A stretch of DNA of 64,000 nucleotides from Halorubellus litoreus (GTDB lineage: Archaea; Halobacteriota; Halobacteria; Halobacteriales; Natrialbaceae), in the NCBI RefSeq assembly GCF_037081675.1, contig NZ_JAZAQL010000005.1, positions 124,001 through 188,000 on the forward strand, in the 5' to 3' direction. Below are positions 9,401 through 14,886 of the stretch, one piece after another (position 1 is the stretch's first letter; every line of letters starts with the position of its first letter). A program made the translations under genes and the position numbers. Under the pieces are notes generated by a model, which worked only from the letters and a program-made list of their open reading frames with translations, did no database searches and was not told where the DNA came from.

Positions 9401-10183
9401 CGCGTAGGGTTTGTTCACCCAGTAGCGTTCCTCTTCGCGGAAGTGCGTCTTCTTCTCCATCGGGACGGCCTTCTCCAGGTCGTACCGGTTGACGACGGTC
9501 GTGTTCCCGCCGGGGTCCGAGAAGAACTCGTCCTCTTCGACCTCCTCCTGGACGTTCACGGTGCGTTCTTCGACGACCTCCGCGAGCTCCTGTGCGAAGT
9601 CGTCGCCTTGACTGAGAACGCCTTCGACCTCGTCGTCCTCGAAGCTCAGGTGGTCGGTCTCGTCGAACTGGACTTTCTCGCCGTCCCCGTCGGTCGGACA
9701 CGAGCCGTCGTCCTCGTAGTAGTACTGCCACTTGAAGTGCTCCCACGTCCACGTGTCCTTGACGACTGGCGTCGTCTCGGGGTCGACCTGACTCTTGAAC
9801 TCGTTCCAGAGCCACTTCGCGCCCGGTGCGACGTCCTCGGTGATGTGCGCGGCGAGGTCGTCGGGGTGCACGCCGAGGTACGGTTCGGGGTCGAAGTCGA
9901 CGCGGTCCCAGTCGCCGCCTTCGGGAACCGTCTGGACCGTCCCTTCCTGGGTGCCCAGGCCCATCCTGCTCGAATCCTCGCTTGTGCTGTCTTCGACGTT
10001 CCGGTAGAGTGCGGATACGTCGTCGCCGTACCCGTGCTCCTGCATGAACTCCCGCCAGGTGTACTCGCCAACCCGAACCGAGGAACCGTCGGTCGGGCCA
10101 TCGGACGCCGCCTCGTCCGACGCCCCAGAATCGCCCCCATCGAGCCCGTCTTGCCCTGTCTGGTCGGCGTCGTTAATAGCCAT
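6473..10183 (-). CDS. pilB: PilB-type secretion/pilus assembly ATPase with long acidic tail
   Basis: 1236 aa, first gene of the operon. Cytoplasmic hexameric ATPase that powers pilus assembly (type II/IV secretion ATPase family). Walker A is FAGGTASGKTTSLNAIS at about 557-573; after it come an Asp box (IVSIEDTREVELPQ), a His-box-like segment (VMSTGHTTYTTFHADS) and Walker B-like IVMGEIRGEE. The catalytic part ends near 870. The last about 355 residues (from about 880) are an extremely acidic, low-complexity tail with at least ten short aromatic-Gly-acidic motifs such as SFGDSD, AIFGDDE, AFFGDDD, SIFGESD and SVFGDDD. Family members are usually 500-900 aa, so the tail is an unusual extension. 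Confidence 0.92.
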   Translation of the reverse strand: MAINDADQTGQDGLDGGDSGASDEAASDGPTDGSSVRVGEYTWREFMQEHGYGDDVSALYRNVEDSTSEDSSRMGLGTQEGTVQTVPEGGDWDRVDFDPEPYLGVHPDDLAAHITEDVAPGAKWLWNEFKSQVDPETTPVVKDTWTWEHFKWQYYYEDDGSCPTDGDGEKVQFDETDHLSFEDDEVEGVLSQGDDFAQELAEVVEERTVNVQEEVEEDEFFSDPGGNTTVVNRYDLEKAVPMEKKTHFREEERYWVNKPYAFVIIFLSEKENERKYYVIQPYMNELEDDLEEFMTGKLRTAIKYSDEDVAVEGDEDARRDVIDRETKRLLKRYDLFKGTPASSDSAGAASGTKSITESIRRFFGTADTDGDGAPDTGADEDAEGFGRELDGIKARPEPVLLEEDPETLNEYQVEKLLYFLKRDFIGYERIDPIKHDINVEDISCDGHNSPIFVYHGEYEQIISNIYHGERELDDFVVKLAQRSGKGISKRRPQVDATLPDGSRAQLTLGKEVSDHGTNYTIRQFKDVPFTPVDLINWNTFSLDEMAFLWLCIENHKSLIFAGGTASGKTTSLNAISLFIPSNTKIVSIEDTREVELPQRNWVASVTRPSFSEDSQGDVDEFDLLRAALRQRPDYIVMGEIRGEEGRVLFQVMSTGHTTYTTFHADSVGEVLKRFTTDPINVSKTMFTALDLVSIQTQTRVNGRKVRRNRNITEINHYDAENDEINVQDVYQWQAETDEFLKMGDSNTVEEIKFDRGWGQEKLDEELFKRRVILAYIIKTGLNEYAQVAAIVQAFINDPETILTLIANGQLEESLTDLREMESVLIDVDPEDEELVPRPDPDDETYNLAQDILERAEESMFEEYRGKIPSGLASALSGVSTEEDVDASEAVESGGDDFDFGSSLDDVGGGDGFTLGGDDEDDDFSFGDSDETDGPSWLSDDGGGFSFGEGDDDANPFGGDSGGSTDAQDASSAQESAPADAPELEAGSGAQEDESDDSAVGDASDGSVGQADASALDDEAAFDAGPDEDAVLEEDGAAFDADAADDQGAVFGEDDAALEDDAGDIDAEFPALTDEDDESSTDDEPSREPAKAGESPASTESSSADTVDDEDTAAAGSGDDGAIFGDDEQSTGDGASNADDDVDDVDEEAFFGDDDEPFFDEDDDSIFGESDGAIFDEDADASDDDDSVFGDDDGADGGPPDDDSVFGGGDGGGVFDGDEDEDDEDDGSVFSSGGDEE

Positions 10184-10690
10184 TGCCTACCCCTTTACGC
10201 GTGCGAGCAAAAAACCTTCCACCGATTATCATCGATGATATCGCCATCTTCGTCCAGTCATCTAGTTGTCTATTCCGACGTGAAGGTCTACGCTTGCTTC
10301 CGGTTTCGATGGAAACGGCAGCGTTACGCATCGACTTTATTCCGCCGGAGATTCCCCGACATGAACTGCCATTTATATCGGCGGCATTGTCACTAAATTC
10401 CACACATGGGGCGTGCGGCCACTGGATTCTCGGTAAGACCCAGTTACGGAACCGCAACGTGCACGCAACCAACTCCTACTCCAGACCGCCTACACCACCA
10501 CGGAGCCGACCACTCCGAAGGAGCCCCGCCCGCGACTCACGCTACAGGCACCCCGAGCGCGACAACCACGCGACTCCTGCACAGGAACGCCTGGGGAGCG
10601 AGCGAAGTGGCGGAACCGGACTTGACGGGAGTCCCGCGAGCATCGCGAGTGGGACTCAGGAACGCTCGCTGAACGAACGAAGTGAGTGAA
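10184..10690. other. Non-coding region upstream of pilus operon
   Basis: About 500 bp without a convincing gene. It holds the palindrome described separately and a relatively AT-rich part (about 10200-10400). A TTTATATC motif at 10371-10378 could be a TATA box on either strand: on minus it would give the pilus operon a leader of roughly 150 nt, on plus it would drive an 88-codon reading frame from 10406 whose composition does not look like protein. The rest is GC-rich sequence with the haloarchaeal GAGCGAACGAAGTGAG-type filler. Confidence 0.4.
10227..10240. promoter_or_regulatory. 14-bp perfect palindrome upstream of the pilus operon
   Basis: TATCATCGATGATA is its own reverse complement and lies 44-57 nt upstream of the pilB-like ATG, in a stretch less GC-rich than the surroundings. 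Position and symmetry fit a dimeric repressor or activator operator for the pilus operon. No bound factor is known; inference from symmetry and location. Confidence 0.45.
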
Positions 10691-10762
10691 GCGGGCGTGA
10701 CGGGATTCGAACCACGGTCGCTCACTTCGTTCGCTCTCTGATTCGAACCCCGCATGCCCGTG
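10691..10762 (-). repeat. Two degenerate tRNA 3'-end (T-arm) remnants
   Basis: Read on the minus strand, 10716-10691 is a T-arm plus acceptor tail (GGTTCGAATCCCGTCACGCCC) close to the 3' end of the tRNA-Arg immediately upstream (GGGTTCGAACCCCGCCACGCCC). A second weaker copy with GCGGGGTTCGAATC lies at 10762-10740. No tRNA 5' halves accompany them. Duplicated 3' tRNA ends are the usual scar of integrases that recombine into a tRNA gene, so these may be fossil attachment sites. No integrase is nearby, so decayed tRNA copies are an alternative. Confidence 0.5.
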
Positions 10763-10791
10763 TTGCTCCTCACGTGCGTTCGGTGCAGACA

Positions 10792-10864
10792 CGGGCGTGG
10801 CGGGGTTCGAACCCGCGATCGGGGGGTTAGGAACCTCCCGCCCTATCCGCTAGGCCACACGCCC
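10792..10864 (-). tRNA. tRNA-Arg(CCT)
   Basis: 73 nt. Acceptor GGGCGTG pairs with CACGCCC; D-stem GCCT/GGGC; anticodon loop TTCCTAA gives anticodon CCT, reading AGG; T-stem GCGGG/CCCGC with loop TTCGAAC; discriminator G; no encoded CCA. The anticodon stem GGAGG/CCCCC has one A-C mismatch in the middle, the only irregularity. No intron. The gene is followed on its 3' side by T-arm-like remnants. Confidence 0.9.
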
Positions 10865-10884
10865 GCGAGGGGCGTGGTGGAGAA

Positions 10885-11190
10885 TCAGTTCGTTTCCGTG
10901 GACGTGTCCGTGGACGCGTCGGTGGACGTGTCGGTGGTCGTCGTCTCGTCGAACGAGCTGTCGTCGTCGAACGCGCTGTCGTTACTGCTGGACGGGCCCT
11001 CACGCATGTCCTGCAGTTCCTCCTCCACTTCTTCGCGGCCTTTCTGGAATTCGCCCATCGCTTCACCGGTCGAGCGCGCGAGCTTGGGAATCTTGTTCGC
11101 TCCGAAGAGCAGGACCGCGATGAGGAAGACGATGACCATCTCTGGCGCACCGAGTCCCCCAATGAATGTCGGAATCGTTTCGAGTGCCAT
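10885..11190 (-). CDS. tatA: Twin-arginine translocase subunit TatA
   Basis: 101 aa, starting at the ATG at 11190, which gives the normal short N-terminus (MALETIPTFIGGLGAPEMVI). One membrane helix (about 16-34), the FGANKIPKLARSTGEAMGEF hinge/amphipathic helix characteristic of TatA, then a charged helix and an acidic Ser/Thr tail ending in TDTSTDASTDTSTETN. TatA oligomers form the protein-conducting part of the Tat pathway, which haloarchaea use for most of their secretome. Monocistronic; lies between the tRNA-Arg and a divergent peroxiredoxin gene. Confidence 0.93.
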   Translation of the reverse strand: MALETIPTFIGGLGAPEMVIVFLIAVLLFGANKIPKLARSTGEAMGEFQKGREEVEEELQDMREGPSSSNDSAFDDDSSFDETTTTDTSTDASTDTSTETN

Positions 11191-11379
11191 CTCTACCTCA
11201 CGCTTACCCGACGCCAAATATAGGCTTTTTGCTCGTCCGACCGACGCGAACGAACCACTCCAGTTCAGGTATCGACACGAACTCGCTCCTGGGCCGAGGA
11301 TTCGAAACCCCGTGTGAACACACGTCAGGGGCTCCGCGAGCGCAACCGGTATGCCGATGCTTCCACAAGTGTCGCGGTG

Positions 11380-11856
11380 ATGGTCGACGAAGGCGACACT
11401 GCACCCGAGTTCACTGCACCAGTCGCGACCGGCGACGTCGAATCGATCACGCTCTCGGACGCCGTCGCGGACGGCCCGGTCGTCCTCGCGTTCTTCCCCG
11501 GAGCGTTCACGAGCGTCTGCACGGCCGAGATGTGTTCGTTCCGCGATCGGTTGAGTGCGTTCGAGGACGTCGACGCGACCGTGTACGGCGTCAGCACCGA
11601 CTCGCCGTTCTCACTGAACGAGTTCCGCGCTCAGAACGACCTCTCGTTCGGGCTCGTCAGCGACCACGAGAAGGACATCATCGACGCGTACGACGTCCGC
11701 ACGAGCTTCGACCACATCGGCCTGCACGGGCTCGCGAAGCGCGCCGTCTTCGTCCTGGATAGTGACCGGACGATAACGTACGCGTGGGTGAGCGACGACC
11801 CGAGCGTGGAACCCGACTACGACGAGGTTGCGACTGCTGCCGACGCCGCCGACTGA
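11380..11856 (+). CDS. Peroxiredoxin (AhpC/TSA, Bcp-like)
   Basis: 158 aa. Start chosen at the ATG at 11380 (MVDEGDTAPEFTAPVATGDV), which places the thioredoxin-fold N-terminus normally. The peroxidatic Cys is in FFPGAFTSVCTAEMCSF (Cys about residue 47), with a nearby second Cys five residues on. Reduces hydroperoxides with electrons from thioredoxin or a similar donor. Ends in an acidic Ala/Asp tail. Ninety bp before the HD-domain gene on the same strand, so the two may be co-transcribed. Confidence 0.92.
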   Translation: MVDEGDTAPEFTAPVATGDVESITLSDAVADGPVVLAFFPGAFTSVCTAEMCSFRDRLSAFEDVDATVYGVSTDSPFSLNEFRAQNDLSFGLVSDHEKDIIDAYDVRTSFDHIGLHGLAKRAVFVLDSDRTITYAWVSDDPSVEPDYDEVATAADAAD

Positions 11857-11946
11857 CCGACTCGACCCCACGTGTCGCGGCCGGCAACCCGCGAAGACGG
11901 ACCGACTCGACGGAGGATTCTTCTTTCCGCAGCGCCACGACGCGGT

Positions 11947-12762
11947 ATGAGCGACACTGAAAGTGACACCGGGAACGGTCGTGTGTACTCGCCGAAGGGC
12001 GAGCACGCGTTTCCGGACGAGAAACTGAACGCGGTCCTCGAGTTCGTCGAGAACGACCCGGAGATACAGACGTACCTCGAGGCGCAGAACGTGAACGCGG
12101 TCGACCGCAAGGGGTACAACGACCACGGCGTGAAGCACATCAAGATCGTTCGGCATCGAGCACTCTGCCTGTACGACCTCCTGAAGCGCGCGGGCGTCGA
12201 GTTCAATGGCGCGAAACAACAGGGCCTCGACGAGGAGGACGAGGCGGTCATCGTCGCACTCGCTGCGACCCTCCACGACATCGGGCACGTCGTGCATCGC
12301 GACAACCACTCGTACTACTCGATACCGCTCGCGTCCGACGAACTCGACCGCATCCTCCCGGAGTTCTACACGAAACCGGAGTGCGTTCGCGTGAAGGGCG
12401 AGGTCCTGCACGCCATCCTCTGTCATCACACCGAGGAGATACCGCTCACGAAGGAGGCCGGCGTGGTCCGGGTCGCGGACGCGCTCGACATGGAGAGCGG
12501 GCGGTCGCGGATGCCGTACGAGCGCGGTGGCCGTGGCATCAATACGATATCGAGTCAGGCGATAGAGAGCGTCTCGCTCTCGTCGGGCGAGGACCATCCG
12601 GTGCTCGTCGAGATCGAGATGAACTCGGCAGCGGGCGTCTACCAGGTCGACAACCTCCTGAAGGCGAAGCTCCAGGATTCGATGCTCGAACACGAGATCC
12701 GTATCGTGGCTATCCAGTCGACGAGTAACGGCGACGAGCTCGTCGAACGCATCGAGCTCTGA
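11947..12762 (+). CDS. HD-domain phosphohydrolase
   Basis: 271 aa, start at ATG 11947. Metal-binding residues of the HD superfamily are clear: an N-terminal His cluster (NDHGVKHIKIVRHR), the HD doublet in LAATLHDIGHVVHRDNH, His-His in AILCHHTEEI, and the closing Asp in VRVADALDMESGR. Such proteins hydrolyse phosphomonoesters or (cyclic) nucleotides; the substrate here is not evident. The C-terminal about 70 residues may be a regulatory alpha/beta part. The family is widespread in haloarchaea as a conserved single gene. Confidence 0.85.
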   Translation: MSDTESDTGNGRVYSPKGEHAFPDEKLNAVLEFVENDPEIQTYLEAQNVNAVDRKGYNDHGVKHIKIVRHRALCLYDLLKRAGVEFNGAKQQGLDEEDEAVIVALAATLHDIGHVVHRDNHSYYSIPLASDELDRILPEFYTKPECVRVKGEVLHAILCHHTEEIPLTKEAGVVRVADALDMESGRSRMPYERGGRGINTISSQAIESVSLSSGEDHPVLVEIEMNSAAGVYQVDNLLKAKLQDSMLEHEIRIVAIQSTSNGDELVERIEL

Positions 12763-12796
12763 CATCCTCCCCGTCCTGAACGACGGGGCTTCCCGT
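12762..12796. mobile_element. Solo IS200/IS605-type end motif (or terminator hairpin)
   Basis: ACATCCTCCCCGTCCTGAAC followed by GACGGGGCTTCCCG. The stem CCCCGTC/GACGGGG (12769-12788) has a 6-nt CTGAAC loop. In my experience this wording is the recurring end hairpin of haloarchaeal IS200/IS605 (tnpB-type) elements. No tnpA or tnpB is present here, and the motif begins at the stop codon of the HD gene, so it is either a leftover end, a miniature element end, or simply an intrinsic terminator that resembles one. Confidence 0.45.
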
Positions 12797-12854
12797 TCCA
12801 TAGGTTGGTGCCGCGAGCGCAAGCTTTCTGTCGTCGTGGTCCCGACCGTCGAGC

Positions 12855-13139
12855 GTGACCGAAGCGGACCGCGACTGGCCGGACCCGCCGCTGGAGAGCG
12901 ACCGCGACGCCGGCCGTCTCCGCGTGCGTCTGGCGTGTTCGGCGGTGGTTTTCCTGGCGTTCGTCGCGCTCTCCTGGAGCTACGTCGGCGAGGTCCTCGC
13001 GATGCTCTGGCCGCCCCACGAGTCGCTATCGCGATGGTTCACGCTGGTTCTCCTCCAGCTCATGGGGTACGTGATACTGCCGCTACTCGTCGGTGGGTTC
13101 CTCGGCGATCTCGTCTACGACCGGTTCGTCGACGATTGA
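12855..13139 (+). CDS. Small two-helix membrane protein of unknown function
   Basis: 94 aa with a GTG start at 12855. N-terminal about 25 residues are polar and acidic (MTEADRDWPDPPLESDRDAG), followed by two hydrophobic helices (RLACSAVVFLAFVALSWSYV and LVLLQLMGYVILPLLVGGFL) separated by a short loop with WPPHESLSRW. No known family recognised. Codon use and acidity fit the neighbours, so it is probably a real gene; function unknown. Confidence 0.65.
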   Translation: MTEADRDWPDPPLESDRDAGRLRVRLACSAVVFLAFVALSWSYVGEVLAMLWPPHESLSRWFTLVLLQLMGYVILPLLVGGFLGDLVYDRFVDD

Positions 13140-13225
13140 GTGTTTCCTCGACGGTCGGGCGACTCGTCGACCCGCGGCTCGTTCGCCGCGGCGGTGCGTT
13201 TGGTCGTTCGATGCGTCGGTCGTCG

Positions 13226-13462
13226 TCAGGTAGTGACGGAGACGCGTTCGGCACCGTGACGTTCGACGTGCCCGTCGGCTTCGAGCGTGGAGATGACGTC
13301 GAACAGACCGAGTTTGCGGAGGCCGAGTGCGTCCGCGAGGTCGTCGACGCTCGCGTCGCGTTCCTGTGCGAGGTAGACGTAGACGAGCTTCGCTTGCGGC
13401 GATTCGATGCTCTCCGGAACGACGGGTGTCGCGTCCGTTCGCGCGCGAGTGGTGGCAGTCAT
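13226..13462 (-). CDS. Small winged-helix transcription regulator
   Basis: 78 aa. Residues about 20-75 form a winged helix: IESPQAKLVYVYLAQERDAS, recognition helix DDLADALGLRKLGLFDVIST and wing LEADGHVERHGAERVSVTT. Close in build to the small TrmB/MarR-like single-domain regulators abundant in haloarchaea. A good TATA motif sits about 30 nt upstream, so the mRNA is probably leaderless. Target genes are not apparent from the neighbourhood. Confidence 0.82.
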   Translation of the reverse strand: MTATTRARTDATPVVPESIESPQAKLVYVYLAQERDASVDDLADALGLRKLGLFDVISTLEADGHVERHGAERVSVTT

Positions 13463-13490
13463 GGTAGAACGAACCCAAAAGTTCGACGAC

Positions 13491-13499
13491 CATAAATCT
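13491..13499 (-). promoter_or_regulatory. TATA-type promoter of the winged-helix gene
   Basis: On the minus strand GATTTATGG lies about 30 nt upstream of the ATG at 13462, the normal spacing for a leaderless haloarchaeal transcript. Confidence 0.55.
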
Positions 13500-13675
13500 C
13501 CGTGTCGACACTCGTCGAAACTATCGGGGGGTTGCCGACGACGACGGCTGGACGTGCCACGCCCGCAGCGAGAGACGCTCGCTCAGACACCACTGGAGAC
13601 CGTCTCGCGCCACTGGCAACGCTTGCGTGTTCTTCGACTGACGACGACCATCGTCGAGAACACGACAGGACAAGG

Positions 13676-13760
13676 GGGAGCGACGGAGTTCGAACCGAAC
13701 CCAGACGTGCTCGCTCACTGCGTTCGCTGTGCGCGACTGGGAGGCTTCGAGTCCCGTCTT
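13676..13760 (-). repeat. Degenerate T-arm-like remnants downstream of the tRNA-like gene
   Basis: Read on the minus strand, this stretch holds GGTTCGAACTCCGTCGCTCCC and a weaker copy around CTCGAAGCC, again without tRNA 5' halves and joined by GCGAACGCAGTGAGCGAGC-type filler. The arrangement mirrors the one 3 kb away behind tRNA-Arg. The whole 13463-13790 interval contains no convincing gene. Confidence 0.4.
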
Positions 13761-13790
13761 CGTGATCGTCACTAATCTTCGTTTGTAGCG

Positions 13791-13871
13791 AGGAAGGGGC
13801 GGGATTCGAACCACGCGAAGCCTCTCCACGAATCGCGTTCGTGGACTGCTCTCCCACTGAGCTACCCTTCC
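13791..13871 (-). tRNA. tRNA-like gene with abnormal anticodon arm (possible pseudo-tRNA)
   Basis: 81 nt. Acceptor GGAAGGG pairs perfectly with CCCTTCC, the D-arm GCTC-AGTGGGA-GAGC is canonical and the T-loop is TTCGAAT. The rest is odd. Instead of a 5-bp/7-nt anticodon arm there is an 8-bp perfect hairpin TCCACGAA/TTCGTGGA with the 5-nt loop CGCGA, and no T at position 33. The T-stem needs one bulged T (GCG-T-GG/CCCGC). I cannot assign an amino acid. Either it is a decayed tRNA, a tRNA whose arm was replaced by a hairpin, or a tRNA-shaped RNA with another job. Confidence 0.5.
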
Positions 13872-13966
13872 ACGGCCGGCGGTTCGAGTCGATGTCTGAT
13901 AGGGGCGTTGGTCGGCGAATCGAAACGAACGCCTTAACCGCTCCTGCGCGCAAGCACGTGGTCGTT

Positions 13967-14161
13967 ATGAGTATCGCAGAGATAGTCTTCGCGACGCTGA
14001 CGGGGTTGATCGCTGGTGCGGTGTTCGCGCTCGTCGACGCACCGATACCGGCACCGCCCGCGCTCGCTGGTGTCATGGGTATCGTCGGCATCTACGCCGG
14101 ATTCAAACTCGTCGAGCACTTCGATCTCGTCGGCGCGGTCGCGGACGCGATTCCGCTTTGA
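13967..14161 (+). CDS. XapX domain protein
   Basis: 64 aa from ATG 13967 (MSIAEIVFATLTGLIAGAVF). Two hydrophobic helices joined by DAPIPAPPALAGVMGIVGIY, the signature of the XapX family of tiny membrane proteins, whose function is unknown. Length equals the family norm. The start is preceded by a CTTAACC promoter-like motif about 33 nt upstream. Convergent with the next gene. Confidence 0.82.
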   Translation: MSIAEIVFATLTGLIAGAVFALVDAPIPAPPALAGVMGIVGIYAGFKLVEHFDLVGAVADAIPL

Positions 14162-14174
14162 GAACGAGGAGCCC

Positions 14175-14690
14175 TCAGTCGCCGGAGACACCTTGGTTCT
14201 TCGTGTCCTCTTCCGGTGCGTCGAACGCGTAGTAGATCGTCCCCATGACGACGCCGAACACGGCGTGTCCGGCGAGCATCGCGCTCGACACGTACGGGAA
14301 CGGGAGCGAGACCGACGAGACGACCCCGAGCCAGAGTGGCATCGCGAGCGCTGTCAGGACGACCCAGACGCCGAGCGCGAAGAGGAGCCCGGCCCCGATC
14401 TGCTCCCGAGCATCGGCCCCTGACCGGTCGCTGAGTCCGATGATGACGGCGAAGGCGATCCCGAGAACGCTCGCGTGCAGGACGTGGAGTATCCATCCGA
14501 GGACCGCATCGCCCGGTGGGTCGACCCCGTACAACGCCGGAATCATCTCGCGGAGTACTAACGGGTCGATGACGGATACCACCGCGCCGGAGACGAGTCC
14601 ACCCAGTAGCCCACTTGCCAGTCCCAGTCGCCAATCGCCCCCGAACGGGTCTGCGACCTCCGGTGGTGATTGGGTCGTCTCAGTAGCCAT
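14175..14690 (-). CDS. Four-helix membrane protein, unknown function
   Basis: 171 aa from ATG 14690. After a short polar head (MATETTQSPPEVADPFGGDW) come about four membrane helices: LASGLLGGLVSGAVVSVI, HASVLGIAFAVIIGLS, LLFALGVWVVLTALAMPL and MLAGHAVFGVVMGTIYY. A conserved His lies in the second helix (LHVLHAS) and one in the fourth (GHAVFG). Looks like a family of haloarchaeal membrane proteins seen near oxidases, but I do not recognise a named function. Ends in a short acidic cytoplasmic tail. Confidence 0.7.
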   Translation of the reverse strand: MATETTQSPPEVADPFGGDWRLGLASGLLGGLVSGAVVSVIDPLVLREMIPALYGVDPPGDAVLGWILHVLHASVLGIAFAVIIGLSDRSGADAREQIGAGLLFALGVWVVLTALAMPLWLGVVSSVSLPFPYVSSAMLAGHAVFGVVMGTIYYAFDAPEEDTKNQGVSGD

Positions 14691-14886
14691 CGATTGGGGG
14701 TACGTAGACGCGACGAGCGTAATGTAATATTGACCATATCGTGCCCGCAGGACCACGTTTCACGGCCCGGGAAGGTGCGGGAAGAACGCTCGCCGGTACC
14801 GAGTAGGCTGCCGTTTTCGAGACGCGGTGCTCGCGGGTCGAGAACGAGGAACGGATACGGTCGACGAAAGCGCGAGTCGGGAGCGT

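Noticed and set aside
10406..10672. 88-codon plus-strand frame with a TATA-like motif before it
   Set aside because: Pro/Thr/His-rich translation with no domain and no acidic bias, unlike the neighbouring proteins; runs into the repeat filler.
10537..10773. 78-codon minus-strand frame beside tRNA-Arg
   Set aside because: Made of the tRNA remnants and GAGCGAACGAAGTGAG filler; the same wording is a common artefact near haloarchaeal tRNAs.
11290..11320. Possible tRNA T-loop (GATTCGAAACCCC)
   Set aside because: No acceptor, D-arm or anticodon arm on either side; a chance match.
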